In this document: positions 23,103 through 31,854 of the stretch, in pieces
How positions within the stretch are numbered: position 1 is the first letter of the stretch
Layout: the number at the start of each line of letters is the position of its first letter
From: an uncultured Clostridia bacterium
Lineage (GTDB): Bacteria; Bacillota; Clostridia; UBA1381
Reading direction: 5' to 3'
Length of the DNA: 64,000 bases
Assembly (NCBI GenBank): GCA_934489015.1
Contig: CAKSSN010000014.1
Span: 1-64,000 of the forward strand
The notes under the pieces: model-generated
Told to the model about the DNA's origin: nothing
The model's database searches: none
Seen by the model: the letters and a program-made list of their open reading frames with translations, nothing else
Position numbers and translations under genes: made by a program

Positions 23103-23792
23103 ATGATTTTAAATGAAAGACAAAATGCAATACTTGAGCTGTTGAAAACAGAGGAGCGCGTATCCGTAAAAGCACTTTCGCAGCGATTTTTTGTAAGCGA
23201 AATGACAATTCGCCGTGACCTTAAGAATATGGAGCAGTGCGGTTATCTGCAAAGATATAACGGCGGAGCGGTTTACATGGGGAACAGCAGTCTGCCTGTA
23301 AGCGTACGAAAATTCACTCATTTAAAAGAGAAAAAAGGATTGATTGAAAACGCAAAAAAATATCTGCGTGATTTTTGCACTGTCTTTATAGACAGCTCGT
23401 CAATTTGTATGTATATTATACCGCTTATTTCCGAATATAAGAATATTAAAATTGTAACAAACTCTGTACAAAATCTTTTGGCAGCTGCCGAGTATCATAT
23501 TCCGTGTATTATATGCGGCGGCAATTACTATGAAAAGGATATGTGCTGCATCGGGGGTTTGGCAGACGATTTTTTGCGGAAAATAAATGTTGATATTGCG
23601 TTTTTTTCGTCATGCGGCATATCCGAAGACGGCATAATAAGCGATGTTGATGAATTTCAAACGGCAATACGAAAAATAGTAATTCAAAATTCGGAGAAAA
23701 ACATATTTTTCTTTGATAAAAGCAAATACGGCAAAAAATACATATATACGGTTTGTAAATCGGATGAGATTGACGAGATAATTATATTGTGA
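23103..23792 (+). CDS. DeoR-family transcriptional repressor
   Basis: The 229-residue protein has an N-terminal winged helix-turn-helix (about 6-58, with RVSVKALSQRFFVSEMTIRRDLKNME) and a C-terminal DeoR sensor domain (about 70-225, with the sugar-isomerase-like DSS, TNS and GG motifs). DeoR repressors bind operators in the absence of a sugar phosphate. It is divergent from the dehydrogenase-kinase-phosphatase operon, and the 12-base inverted repeat between them is the likely target. It ends at terminator copy B. Confidence 0.92.
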   Translation: MILNERQNAILELLKTEERVSVKALSQRFFVSEMTIRRDLKNMEQCGYLQRYNGGAVYMGNSSLPVSVRKFTHLKEKKGLIENAKKYLRDFCTVFIDSSSICMYIIPLISEYKNIKIVTNSVQNLLAAAEYHIPCIICGGNYYEKDMCCIGGLADDFLRKINVDIAFFSSCGISEDGIISDVDEFQTAIRKIVIQNSEKNIFFFDKSKYGKKYIYTVCKSDEIDEIIIL

Positions 23793-23849
23793 TATAAAAG
23801 GGCAACTTTTCAAAATCAGGCTGATATGCAGCTATGTTTTGGCAGAAAA

Positions 23850-23883
23850 AATCAGCCGCCCAAGAAAAATGCGGCGGCTGATT
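23850..23883. terminator. Bidirectional terminator, repeat copy B
   Basis: The stem AATCAGCCGC/GCGGCTGATT with its loop matches the reverse complement of copy A at 20115-20149, apart from one missing G. It lies between convergent deoR and the SLH phosphate-binding gene. Confidence 0.88.
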
Positions 23884-23890
23884 TTAATTT

Positions 23891-25654
23891 TTATTGCTCG
23901 TTATTTTCATCCTGCGGCGGATTTATAGCGCCGAAGCCTGCTTCTTCAACGCATTGCTGCCCTACATCCGTAAGCATAAATTCCGCAAAGCGTCTTGCCG
24001 GAGAGCCTTCTTTCTCGTCTTTTCTTATAACAACATATGTGTTGTTTGAAAGCGGATAACTTCCGTTTGCAATTGTTTCGTCTGTCGGATATACTCCGTC
24101 AATTTCAAGAAGCTTAAGATCCGTACTCGTGTTATAAAAGACGTCCATGTTTTTGAAATAATAGTATATGCTGTAGCCAAGACCGTAACCCTTTGGATTA
24201 TCGGTTTGAGCGGCCATTACGTCCGTTAGGATATTTGACATTGCAACAGAGGTGGTTTCTTCTCTTATGGTGCTGTTTATATCCTTGCCTTTGAGAAAAT
24301 GTCTTTCCATTTGCGCATGGCTGCCGCTGTCGTAATTTCTTGCATACGGATATAAAAGCGCATCCTCGCCGCCAAGCTCTTTCCAGTTTGAATATTTGTT
24401 GTCAACATAGATGTCCGTTATTTGCGGCTGGGTAAGTCCCTTTGCGGAGTTATCCGCATTTGTAAAGAAAATCATTGCGTCATATGCTATAGGTATGAGC
24501 TCAAGCTCGACATTGTTTTCCTTTGCAAGCGCGAGAATATCCTCTGCCGGATAAACGGAAGCGATTATTGCGTCAAGCTCCTTGTTTATAAGCTTTTCGT
24601 ATGATACGTGGCTTTTGCTGTGCTTTTCGGGCTTGCTTTCGTGATAATTTCCGTTTGAAAACAGGTTATAATAAATAGCTTGTGTAAACGGATATGTTGA
24701 GGTTGAGCCGTCAATTTTCGGCATTTGCTTGTCAAAGCCGAATTTAACCGCTGCTCTGCTCGGATAAATCTGAAAGCTCTGCTGAATTGTGTTTAAAAGC
24801 TCTGCCGCTTCAACTCTTGTTGCCGCCTTCTGCGGCTCGTAATATTCATAGGGTATATAATTTCCGTCTTCTCCGAAATAATCGTTTTCGTCATGTGTTA
24901 TAAGGCTTTGGTAGCCGAAAAGCGCATAAGCGTTAATTGCCCAGTCCGAAACCTTGTCAATATCCATTACTGCCGCTTCTTTTTCGTCATAAAGCTGCAA
25001 ATCCTCTCTTGCTGCCGCTTTTTCGCTTCTCAGCTTTGCCGAATATACTGCTCTTGCAGCCATTTGAGTGAGCTCCTCACGCGATACGTTTCTCTCGGGA
25101 GAAAATGTTGTTTCGCTGTCGCCCTGTATTATTTTATATTCCTTTGCGCGTGCGACGGGAAGCGCATACCATGCGTCCTCAGCCACATCCGAAAATCCGC
25201 TGTCTGCCTTGCCGCTTTGCGAAACGCCGAGAAAGCGCATTATCATTGCCGCCGCTTCGGCACGCGTTATATTGCTTTCGGCATTTGCGTTTTTGTTTTC
25301 GTCACCGGTTATAACTCCTGCCCGTGAAAGTCTTTCTATATCATAAAATCTGTAATCGTCATCGTTTTTGTCGGCAAAGTCAACAGGCTCGGAATAAAAG
25401 GTTTCAATTTCTCTGTCCTTGTTTTCCTCCGGAACGGTTGCAAACATATAGCCGTCATAGTACATTGACAGTGCAACGGGTGTTTTGTCGTCGGCGTATC
25501 TTGCAAGCATGGAGTCAAATTTTTGGTAGTCCTCGTTAAAAACCTGCTCACCCTCCGGGCAGGGAATTGATTTTACCGTAAAACCGTCGGCGGCGCTTGC
25601 CGGCAAAGCAGCCGCTAAGAAGCACATTGCGGATAGAATAATTTTTTTAATCAT
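23891..25654 (-). CDS. SLH-anchored phosphate-binding-like (PstS) protein
   Basis: The 587-residue protein has a signal peptide (1-21), three SLH domains (about 102-143, 153-204 and 227-292) and a PstS-like periplasmic-binding domain (about 311-580). In the last, DGSTSTYPFTQAIYYNLF parallels the phosphate-contacting GST(T/S) loop, and SYEKLINKELDAIIA and SGSHAQMERHF follow. The fold normally hands phosphate to the PstCAB transporter, but no transporter genes are adjacent. Attachment by SLH rather than by lipid places it on the cell surface, where it could bind phosphate or a phosphorylated polymer. Confidence 0.85.
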   Translation of the reverse strand: MIKKIILSAMCFLAAALPASAADGFTVKSIPCPEGEQVFNEDYQKFDSMLARYADDKTPVALSMYYDGYMFATVPEENKDREIETFYSEPVDFADKNDDDYRFYDIERLSRAGVITGDENKNANAESNITRAEAAAMIMRFLGVSQSGKADSGFSDVAEDAWYALPVARAKEYKIIQGDSETTFSPERNVSREELTQMAARAVYSAKLRSEKAAAREDLQLYDEKEAAVMDIDKVSDWAINAYALFGYQSLITHDENDYFGEDGNYIPYEYYEPQKAATRVEAAELLNTIQQSFQIYPSRAAVKFGFDKQMPKIDGSTSTYPFTQAIYYNLFSNGNYHESKPEKHSKSHVSYEKLINKELDAIIASVYPAEDILALAKENNVELELIPIAYDAMIFFTNADNSAKGLTQPQITDIYVDNKYSNWKELGGEDALLYPYARNYDSGSHAQMERHFLKGKDINSTIREETTSVAMSNILTDVMAAQTDNPKGYGLGYSIYYYFKNMDVFYNTSTDLKLLEIDGVYPTDETIANGSYPLSNNTYVVIRKDEKEGSPARRFAEFMLTDVGQQCVEEAGFGAINPPQDENNEQ

Positions 25655-25698
25655 TTTGTTTTCCCCCTCATATTAATTTTGAAACAGCCCCCAAAAAA

Positions 25699-25737
25699 GG
25701 CTGACGGTCTATCTGATTATATTTTACACCGTCAGCC
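25699..25737 (-). terminator. Terminator after the glycosidase fragment
   Basis: GGCTGACGGT and ACCGTCAGCC form a 10-base-pair perfect stem. On the minus strand six T bases follow. It sits between the glycosidase fragment and the SLH/PstS gene. Confidence 0.8.
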
Positions 25738-25774
25738 ATATTTTATCAATAGTTTTTATAAAAATTTAATTATT

Positions 25775-26626
25775 TTATTTGTTCCTTGCGTCAAAAAATT
25801 TTATTATGTTATATGCGTTATTGTTTACCTGCGTCATCTTATCGCAAAGCAAGGTATACGGCTTGAGGTCAACCGAGAATATACCCTTGTTTCCGTCAAG
25901 ATTTGAAGAGTCGCGCCCCAAAGCGTTCGGGTCATTATCCATGTATTTAAACCAGTCAAAGCCCACGCAGCTTTTCTCTTCCATAAGACCGAGAGCATAG
26001 TTTTGATAAAAGCTTCCTCTGTCGGATTGTGTTTTAACGCGAAATCCCGCGCCCGATGTGCAGGCAAGACCGGAGTCGTAAGCCATTGCATACCATTCCG
26101 TAACAATAAACGGCTTGTCCGCAATTCCGCATACCAGTGCGGCGTCGGCGCTGTCGGGAGTCCATTTCCCGTAGTAGTTGAGCGTTATAATATCGCAGTG
26201 TCTGCCCGCCGCCTTTAAAATGCCGCTGCTTGAAGAAAATGCTTCTCTTGCACCGAGATAAAGGCTGCCCGGTGAAACGGCTTTGATTGAGCTGTTTATA
26301 AGGTAAAAATATCTGTCATATACAAATTCTCTGAAATCCTCGCGCATTGTGTCGGTAATATCCGAAAGTGACGCGTTCTTTTTGCCGGTGTAGCTGTAGA
26401 GCCATTTCCAAGCGGTAACATATGAATACACGTTGCGCTTGTCCGTGTAGTCAAGCGTAAGGTATCTGTCTAAAAGCTGTAAATCGCTCGGCAGCTCGTT
26501 GTCACTCATATATCTGATAAGGTTTAAGCCGTTTTCGCCGTAGGTGAGCTCTTTTTTTATCATCAGGCGGCAAAATTCCTCAAATTCGGGATCAAATACG
26601 TTCATGGTATTGTTGTTTGAAATCAT
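25775..26626 (-). pseudogene. C-terminal fragment of an agarase-like glycoside hydrolase
   Basis: About 283 residues resemble the second half of agarase-like TIM-barrel glycosidases: MNVFDPEFEEFC, SDNELP with a probable catalytic Glu, RNVYSYVTAWKW, LNYYGKWTPD and FIVTEWYA with the second catalytic Glu. The first half of the barrel and any signal peptide are missing. The frame stays open a few codons past 26626 and then stops in sequence that belongs, on the other strand, to a sugar permease. It is therefore cut by a rearrangement. It is probably not functional, although both candidate catalytic acids remain. Confidence 0.7.
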
Positions 26627-26639
26627 TGTGTTTCCGCCC

Positions 26640-27233
26640 GTGCTGCTTTCAAGGCGCGATTTTTACTGGAATAAGCTGTTGCTGCCGATGGCGGTGTTTA
26701 CAATGTTTTTCGGCGGCGGACTTATACCGACGTTTCTTCTTATAAAAACGCTCGGTCTTTATGACACGCGCTGGGCAATTCTTATACCGACGGCGATAAG
26801 CACCTGGAATTTGTTTATAATGCGAACAAACTTTATGGCAATTCCGTCATCGCTCGAAGAGTCGGCGGAAATTGACGGTGCAAACAGCTTTACCGTTTTT
26901 GCGCGGATAGTTATGCCGCTTTCCATGCCTGTAATATCCGTTATGATTTTGTATTACGGAGTGGGAAACTGGAATTCGTGGTTTAATGCAATGGTGTTTT
27001 TAAGAAACAGAAACCTGTTCCCGCTGCAGCTGTTTTTGCGTGAAATTCTTATCGCGAACAGCACGGAGGAAATGATGCTCAGTATGGACGTCGGCACTGC
27101 CGACACGCAGCGCGTTTCTGAAACGGTTAAATACGCCACAATCGTTATTGCAACCGTACCTATACTTTGTGTATATCCGTTTTTGCAAAAGTATTTTGTA
27201 AAAGGGGTAATGGTCGGAGCAATAAAAGGCTGA
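26640..27233 (+). pseudogene. C-terminal fragment of a sugar ABC permease (LplC-like)
   Basis: From about 26649 the translation matches carbohydrate ABC permeases: SRRDFYWNKLLLPMAVFTMFF, GLIPTFLLI, then the EAA-type loop EESAEIDGANSFTVFARIVMPLSMPV, and the family's usual end KYFVKGVMVGAIKG. The first two or so membrane helices and the start codon are missing. No RBS precedes the homologous part. It abuts the glycosidase fragment head to head. A strong terminator follows at 27259, the natural end of the original operon. Confidence 0.75.
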
Positions 27234-27258
27234 AATTGTTTGTCTTTCTTTCTTAATA

Positions 27259-27302
27259 TAATAACGCTCTGTTTGAAGCAGTTCTCAAACAGAGCGTTAT
27301 TA
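27259..27302. terminator. Bidirectional terminator
   Basis: TAATAACGCTCTGTTTGA and its exact complement form an 18-base-pair stem with an 8-base loop, between the permease fragment and clpE, which converge here. Confidence 0.9.
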
Positions 27303-27312
27303 ATTTTAAATT

Positions 27313-29616
27313 TTAAAAGTTAATTGCGCTGAGCATAATTTTTCCGTCATGTGCGTCTGCCGTTATTCTTGTGCCGTCTTTTATCTGCCCCGTAAGCGAG
27401 AGCTTTGCAAGCTCGTCTTCAAGGAGCGACTGAATTGAGCGCTTAAGCGGACGCGCGCCGTATTTTCTGTTATAGCCGTTTTGCAGTATTATTTCCTTTG
27501 CCGCGTCGGTGACGGTCAGCGAAGCACCCTTTTCCGCCATCTTGTCATAAATATCCTTAAGCAGCAGATCAATAATTTTTCTCAGCTCATCCATTGTCAG
27601 CGGAGAGAATGTAACAATTTCGTCTATTCTGTTTAAAAATTCGGGCTTAAAATATTTTTTAAGGCTCTTGTTTACGTTGTCGGTCACAGACTCTTCAAGC
27701 GTTGAGCCGAAGCCAAGCGCGGAGGTCGTAATTTCGCTGCCTGCATTTGTTGTCATTATTATAATCGTGTTTTCAAAATTAACGAGCTTTCCGTGACTGT
27801 CGGCAATTCTTCCGTCGTCGAGGATTTGCAGAAACATATTGTAAACTTCAGGGTCTGCCTTTTCTATCTCGTCGAGAAGAATAACCGAGTACGGCTTTCT
27901 TCTTATTTTCTCCGTAAGCTGACCTGCCTCGTCATATCCCACATAGCCCGGAGGTGAGCCGATAAGCTTTGAAACGGAGTGCTTTTCCATATACTCCGAC
28001 ATATCAAGCCGTATCAGCGCGTCCTCAGAGCCGAACATAACCTCCGCAATGGTTTTAACAAGCTCCGTTTTACCTACTCCCGTAGGACCTGCAAATATGA
28101 ATGAAACGGGGCGCTTTCTTGTCGTTATATCCGCTCTGCCGCGTCTTATTGATTTTGCAACCGCAACAACTGCCTTGTCCTGCCCGACTATGCGACTGTG
28201 AAGGGCTTCTTCAAGATTTAAGAGCTTTTGCGACTCGTCTTCTGTAAGGCGGTGTACCGGTATCTTTGTCCACGCCTCTATAACGCAGGCAATATCGTCC
28301 TCCGTTATTTCCGCCTTTGCCGCTTCTGCCTGAAGCGCCGGGAGCCGTCCGCTTTGGCGCAGCAGCTCGCTTTTTAGCTTTGCGCTCGTTTCAAAGTCGC
28401 CCGATGAGGTTGCCTGCTCAATCTCAGAGTTCAGCTTCTGAATTTCCTCATTTGTCTGCTTCAGTGTGTAAAGCGCCTTGTTTTTAAGATTGACAAGAGA
28501 TCCTGCCTCATCTATAACGTCAATTGCCTTATCCGGCAGAAAACGCTCCGTAATATATCTTTCGGACATTCTTACGGCTTTTTCTATAACCGCGTCCGAA
28601 ATTTTAACGCTGTGATAGCTTTCATAGTAGTCCTTAATGCCCTTTAGCATTTCTATGCTTTCTTCAACCGACGGCTCGTCAACTATAACCGGCTGAAAAC
28701 GGCGCTCAAGAGCCGAGTCCTTTTCTATATGCTTTCTGTATTCCGTAAGCGTTGTGGCACCTATAACCTGAATTTCACCTCTTGCAAGAGCCGGCTTTAA
28801 AATGTTTGCCGCGCTCATTGCGCCCTCTGCGTCGCCCGCTGCCACAATATTATGAATTTCGTCTATAACAAGCACAACATTTCCGGCTTCGGCCGCTTCG
28901 TTTAAAAGCGATTTAAGACGCGCTTCAAACTGACCGCGAAACTGAGTCCCGGCAACAAGTGCCGTAAAGTCTATTAGATAAATCTGGCAGTCAAAAAGCT
29001 TCGGCGGTACGTTTTTCTCAAAAATGCGGCAGGCAAGTCCCTCCGCAATCGCCGTTTTACCAACGCCCGGCTCGCCGAGAAGAACGGGGTTGTTTTTGGA
29101 ACGTCTGTTCAAAATCTGAATAACCCTTTCAATTTCTCTGTCGCGGTGAATAACCCTGTCAACCTGACCGAGAGCGGCTTTTGCGGTTAAATTTGTGCCG
29201 TAGGTTTCAAGCATACTTTTCTTGTTTTGTCTTGTACGCTTTTGCTTTGAAGCTTCTCTGCCCTTTTTTTCGGACTCGTCGGGCTTTCCCTGCCCGAACA
29301 TATTTTTAAAGAAATCCGTCGGAGCGGTCGGAGCGCCGCCTTCTATGTTTTCGTCCATGTTTTCCATAAGTGAGCCCATGTTTTCCGCTAAGCCGTCCAT
29401 GCCGCCCATTTCTCCGAGAAAGTCGGACATCTGGCTGTTGAGCGACTCAAGCTCCTCGTCGCTTACTCCGAACTGCTTTATTATATCATCTATCGGAGCT
29501 ATGCCGAGCTCCTTTGCGCAGGAGAGGCAGTAGCCTTCATTTGTGGTTTTTCCGTTTTCTATTTTTGTTATAAAAACCATTGCCGGATTAACCTTGCATT
29601 TTGCACATAATGTCAT
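27313..29616 (-). CDS. clpE: ClpE-type AAA+ unfoldase
   Basis: The 767-residue protein has an N-terminal zinc finger (C4, C7, C30, C33), a Met/Gly-rich linker (about 70-115), and two AAA modules with GEPGVGKT and GPTGVGKTE Walker A motifs and a UvrB-type coiled region between. The zinc finger in place of the double Clp-N domain marks it as ClpE. It unfolds substrates for ClpP under stress. The start at 29616 follows AAGGA; the longer upstream frame has no RBS. No CtsR heptad pair was found upstream; instead three 11-base-period repeats flank the promoter. Confidence 0.9.
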   Translation of the reverse strand: MTLCAKCKVNPAMVFITKIENGKTTNEGYCLSCAKELGIAPIDDIIKQFGVSDEELESLNSQMSDFLGEMGGMDGLAENMGSLMENMDENIEGGAPTAPTDFFKNMFGQGKPDESEKKGREASKQKRTRQNKKSMLETYGTNLTAKAALGQVDRVIHRDREIERVIQILNRRSKNNPVLLGEPGVGKTAIAEGLACRIFEKNVPPKLFDCQIYLIDFTALVAGTQFRGQFEARLKSLLNEAAEAGNVVLVIDEIHNIVAAGDAEGAMSAANILKPALARGEIQVIGATTLTEYRKHIEKDSALERRFQPVIVDEPSVEESIEMLKGIKDYYESYHSVKISDAVIEKAVRMSERYITERFLPDKAIDVIDEAGSLVNLKNKALYTLKQTNEEIQKLNSEIEQATSSGDFETSAKLKSELLRQSGRLPALQAEAAKAEITEDDIACVIEAWTKIPVHRLTEDESQKLLNLEEALHSRIVGQDKAVVAVAKSIRRGRADITTRKRPVSFIFAGPTGVGKTELVKTIAEVMFGSEDALIRLDMSEYMEKHSVSKLIGSPPGYVGYDEAGQLTEKIRRKPYSVILLDEIEKADPEVYNMFLQILDDGRIADSHGKLVNFENTIIIMTTNAGSEITTSALGFGSTLEESVTDNVNKSLKKYFKPEFLNRIDEIVTFSPLTMDELRKIIDLLLKDIYDKMAEKGASLTVTDAAKEIILQNGYNRKYGARPLKRSIQSLLEDELAKLSLTGQIKDGTRITADAHDGKIMLSAINF

Positions 29617-29713
29617 TAAATTCAATCCTTTCGGGTATCTTGAAATATACCGTAAGTAAAACACGCATCGGAAAGCATAGCTTTGCTGCCGGCGTGCAAA
29701 ATTTACTTCGTTT

Positions 29714-29742
29714 ATTATACCACAAACATAATTTTGTGTGAA
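29714..29742 (-). promoter_or_regulatory. Promoter of clpE
   Basis: On the minus strand TTCACA (29742-29737), a 17-base spacer and TATAAT (29719-29714) precede clpE by about 100 bases. A hairpin can form in the leader near 29663-29698. Confidence 0.65.
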
Positions 29743-29747
29743 TAGCT

Positions 29748-29775
29748 TTCACGTAAAGTTTACAAATCTTTCACA
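29748..29775. promoter_or_regulatory. Three 11-base-period TT(C/T)AC(A/G) repeats
   Basis: TTCACG (29748), TTTACA (29759) and TTCACA (29770) are spaced exactly 11 bases apart on the plus strand, as in direct-repeat sites for OmpR/PhoP-family response regulators. They start 6 bases upstream of the clpE -35 box. The rest of 29776-29865 is AT-rich with no clear gene. Confidence 0.4.
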
Positions 29776-29865
29776 TAATAAACGTCGTCTTCACTTAAAT
29801 TGTACAATCTTTATGTGTTTTTATACGCATAAAATAAGTAAATTGCCGTTTTGTCTTTAAAAATG

Positions 29866-29894
29866 TTGATTTTTTTGCCCGCAGATAGTAAAAT
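29866..29894 (+). promoter_or_regulatory. Candidate promoter of the CDF operon
   Basis: TTGATT (29866-29871), a 17-base spacer and TAAAAT (29889-29894) lie about 140 bases before the transporter start. The intervening leader has no convincing gene. Confidence 0.5.
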
Positions 29895-30034
29895 ATATAA
29901 AACACAATAAATGGTATAGTATGCGCGGCAAAATGAGCATAATAAAATTGACTGCCTTTATTTCGGCTGTCTTTTGCAAGTGCAAGTCCGCCGCCTGCAA
30001 AAAATATTTTTGCGGACGGAAAGGAAGAAGTATT

Positions 30035-30925
30035 TTGAAGAATAAAAAGGGTATCAGCCCGGCAATGAGGGTTTCCTTTGTTTCGGTGGCTGTTAATATT
30101 ATGCTCTCGCTTTTAAAGCTTGTCTGCGGTGCTGCCGCACGTTCGCAGGCTATGGTTTCCGATGCTGTTCATTCGTTTTCCGATGTTGCAAGCACGGTGA
30201 TTGTTATAATCGGGCTTAAAATTTCCGAAAGGGCGCCCGATACAAAATGTCAGTACGGCTATGAAAGAGCGGAGTGCAGTGCGTCGATTATTTTATCGGG
30301 CGTGCTTTTTGCGACGGGTGCGCTTTTGGGCTACAGCTCTCTTTCGGTTATAATCAGCGGAGAATATGCGAAGCAGGAGGCGCCGGGCGTTCTTGCGCTC
30401 GCGGCGGCGGTTATATCTGTCATAGTAAAGGAATGGATGTACAGGTACACAATGCATACCGCAAAGCGCATAGGCTCAACCGCGCTCGCGGCAGACGCAT
30501 GGCATCACAGAAGCGACAGTCTTTCGTCTGTCGGAAGCTTTGCCGGAATACTCGGCGCAAGGCTCGGCATTAAGGCTCTTGACCCGGCGGCAGGCTTTAT
30601 TATATGTTTGTTTATTATAAAGGCGTCCTATGACATTTTCAGACAGTCGGCAAGCCGCATGACAGACAGGGCGTGCGATGATGAAACGGCTGTCAGAATA
30701 AGGCAGATAATAGCTTCCGTAAAAGGCGCGGAAAGGCTCGGGGAGCTTAAAACAAGAATGTTCGGCTCAAAAATTTATGTTGACGCGGAGCTTGTTATAA
30801 ACGGAAATCTGCCGCTTTCGGACGCTTATAAAATATCGCAGGAAGCGTCAAAGGGTGTGGAAAGGGCGCTGCCTAAGGTGAAAAAATGCAATGTTCACAT
30901 TGTACCCGATAAAAACATAGAATAG
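30035..30925 (+). CDS. Cation diffusion facilitator (CDF) transporter
   Basis: The preferred start is a TTG at 30035, 7 bases after AGGAAG, giving 296 residues. The frame upstream to an ATG at 29921 encodes an unrelated Cys/Lys-rich stretch with no RBS. The protein has the CDF metal motifs DAVHSFSD and, in a later helix, HHRSDS, about six membrane helices and a C-terminal cytoplasmic domain (about 215-290). CDF proteins export Zn, Mn, Fe or Co by proton exchange. It is the first gene of an operon with a His/Cys-rich protein and a polyphosphatase-like gene. Confidence 0.85.
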   Translation: MKNKKGISPAMRVSFVSVAVNIMLSLLKLVCGAAARSQAMVSDAVHSFSDVASTVIVIIGLKISERAPDTKCQYGYERAECSASIILSGVLFATGALLGYSSLSVIISGEYAKQEAPGVLALAAAVISVIVKEWMYRYTMHTAKRIGSTALAADAWHHRSDSLSSVGSFAGILGARLGIKALDPAAGFIICLFIIKASYDIFRQSASRMTDRACDDETAVRIRQIIASVKGAERLGELKTRMFGSKIYVDAELVINGNLPLSDAYKISQEASKGVERALPKVKKCNVHIVPDKNIE

Positions 30926-30941
30926 GAAAGGAAAAGAAAAA

Positions 30942-31832
30942 ATGAATTACACTGTTTGCTCAAACGAAAAGGAAATATTAAATACCGTATGGAACGTATA
31001 CGCTTCATTCGGGTATACGGAGGCGCGGTTTGATAAAAGCAGTCTGACTGATACGAAAAACGTTTTAAGGCTTTTTTCGGATGACGGCAGCAGCTGCTGC
31101 AGTGCGGCGCTTTTCGGCGCGGATAGTGCAAAAGGTATGGCGGAGGCGGCGGCAAGCGCTGTTGAAGCCGCGCTTGCGGTTGGATTTCCCGACTTTACAT
31201 TGGAGGTGAAAACCGACAGCGAGGAGGTAAAGGAGCTTTTGTATCTTTACAGCCTTGACGAATATATAAACTTTTCCGGCGGAAGCTTTTCATTATTCGC
31301 AAAAAGCGGCAAAAGCGTTATAATGGAAGGCTCGTTTGAGGGCGGCACAATAGTCTGCACCTATGACCTTTCTGCAGCGGCGGAGGCTATGAAGGATGCA
31401 CCGCTTGCGGCGTCGCCGTCAAAAACCGTTATATATGCCGAAAAAAATGCGGAGGGTATAGCTTATGAAATTTCGTATACCCTGAGGCTTATGGGTTGCA
31501 TGGCTGAGGGCGATATTTCAAGTGAAAGCATTGAGGAATGTGAAAAATATGCCGCAAAGAGCGGAGCATCCGATCTTATAAGGGTGTTTGCGGACGGAAA
31601 GCTCCAGATAAAATCATTTGCGGACGGTGAAATAACGGAAACGGATTATGAAACGTTTGTAGGCTATTATGCTGACGAGCAGTCGGATGAGTGCGGCTGC
31701 GGAGAACATCATCATCACGATCATGACGGCGGCTGCGACTGCGGAGAGCATCACCACGATCATGATGATTGCTGCACAGAGCATCACCACCATGACCACG
31801 ATGACGGCTGCACGTGCGGACATTGCAGCTGA
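30942..31832 (+). CDS. HisZ/HisRS-like pseudo-synthetase with His/Cys-rich tail
   Basis: The 296-residue protein is not a standard family member, but three segments resemble HisZ or histidyl-tRNA synthetase: a class-II-like N terminus (ILNTVWNVYASFGYTEAR, VLRLFSDDG), a helix-strand with AVEAALAVGFPDFTLEV, and an anticodon-domain-like C-terminal part at about 165-242 (YEISYTLRLMGC, KYAAKSGASDLIRVF, GEITET). Much of the catalytic core is missing. Residues 246-296 form a tail with 15 His and 9 Cys in repeated GEHHHHDHD units, a probable zinc, nickel or cobalt binding stretch. It sits 16 bases after the CDF gene and 22 before the Ppx gene. A metal chaperone or sensor is an inference. Confidence 0.5.
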   Translation: MNYTVCSNEKEILNTVWNVYASFGYTEARFDKSSLTDTKNVLRLFSDDGSSCCSAALFGADSAKGMAEAAASAVEAALAVGFPDFTLEVKTDSEEVKELLYLYSLDEYINFSGGSFSLFAKSGKSVIMEGSFEGGTIVCTYDLSAAAEAMKDAPLAASPSKTVIYAEKNAEGIAYEISYTLRLMGCMAEGDISSESIEECEKYAAKSGASDLIRVFADGKLQIKSFADGEITETDYETFVGYYADEQSDECGCGEHHHHDHDGGCDCGEHHHDHDDCCTEHHHHDHDDGCTCGHCS

Positions 31833-31854
31833 TTAAGGGAGTTGACTGATAGGT

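Noticed and set aside
29617..29860. CtsR operator before clpE
   Set aside because: No pair of GGTCAAA-type heptads was found on either strand.
29921..30034. ATG at 29921 as the start of the CDF transporter
   Set aside because: The added 38 residues are not CDF-like and no RBS precedes the ATG; the TTG at 30035 has AGGAAG at a normal distance.
31680..31829. His-rich tail as a simple repeat expansion or sequencing artefact
   Set aside because: Codons within the repeats vary, the frame stays open to a normal stop, and the next gene follows with a good RBS, so it looks like a real coding tail.
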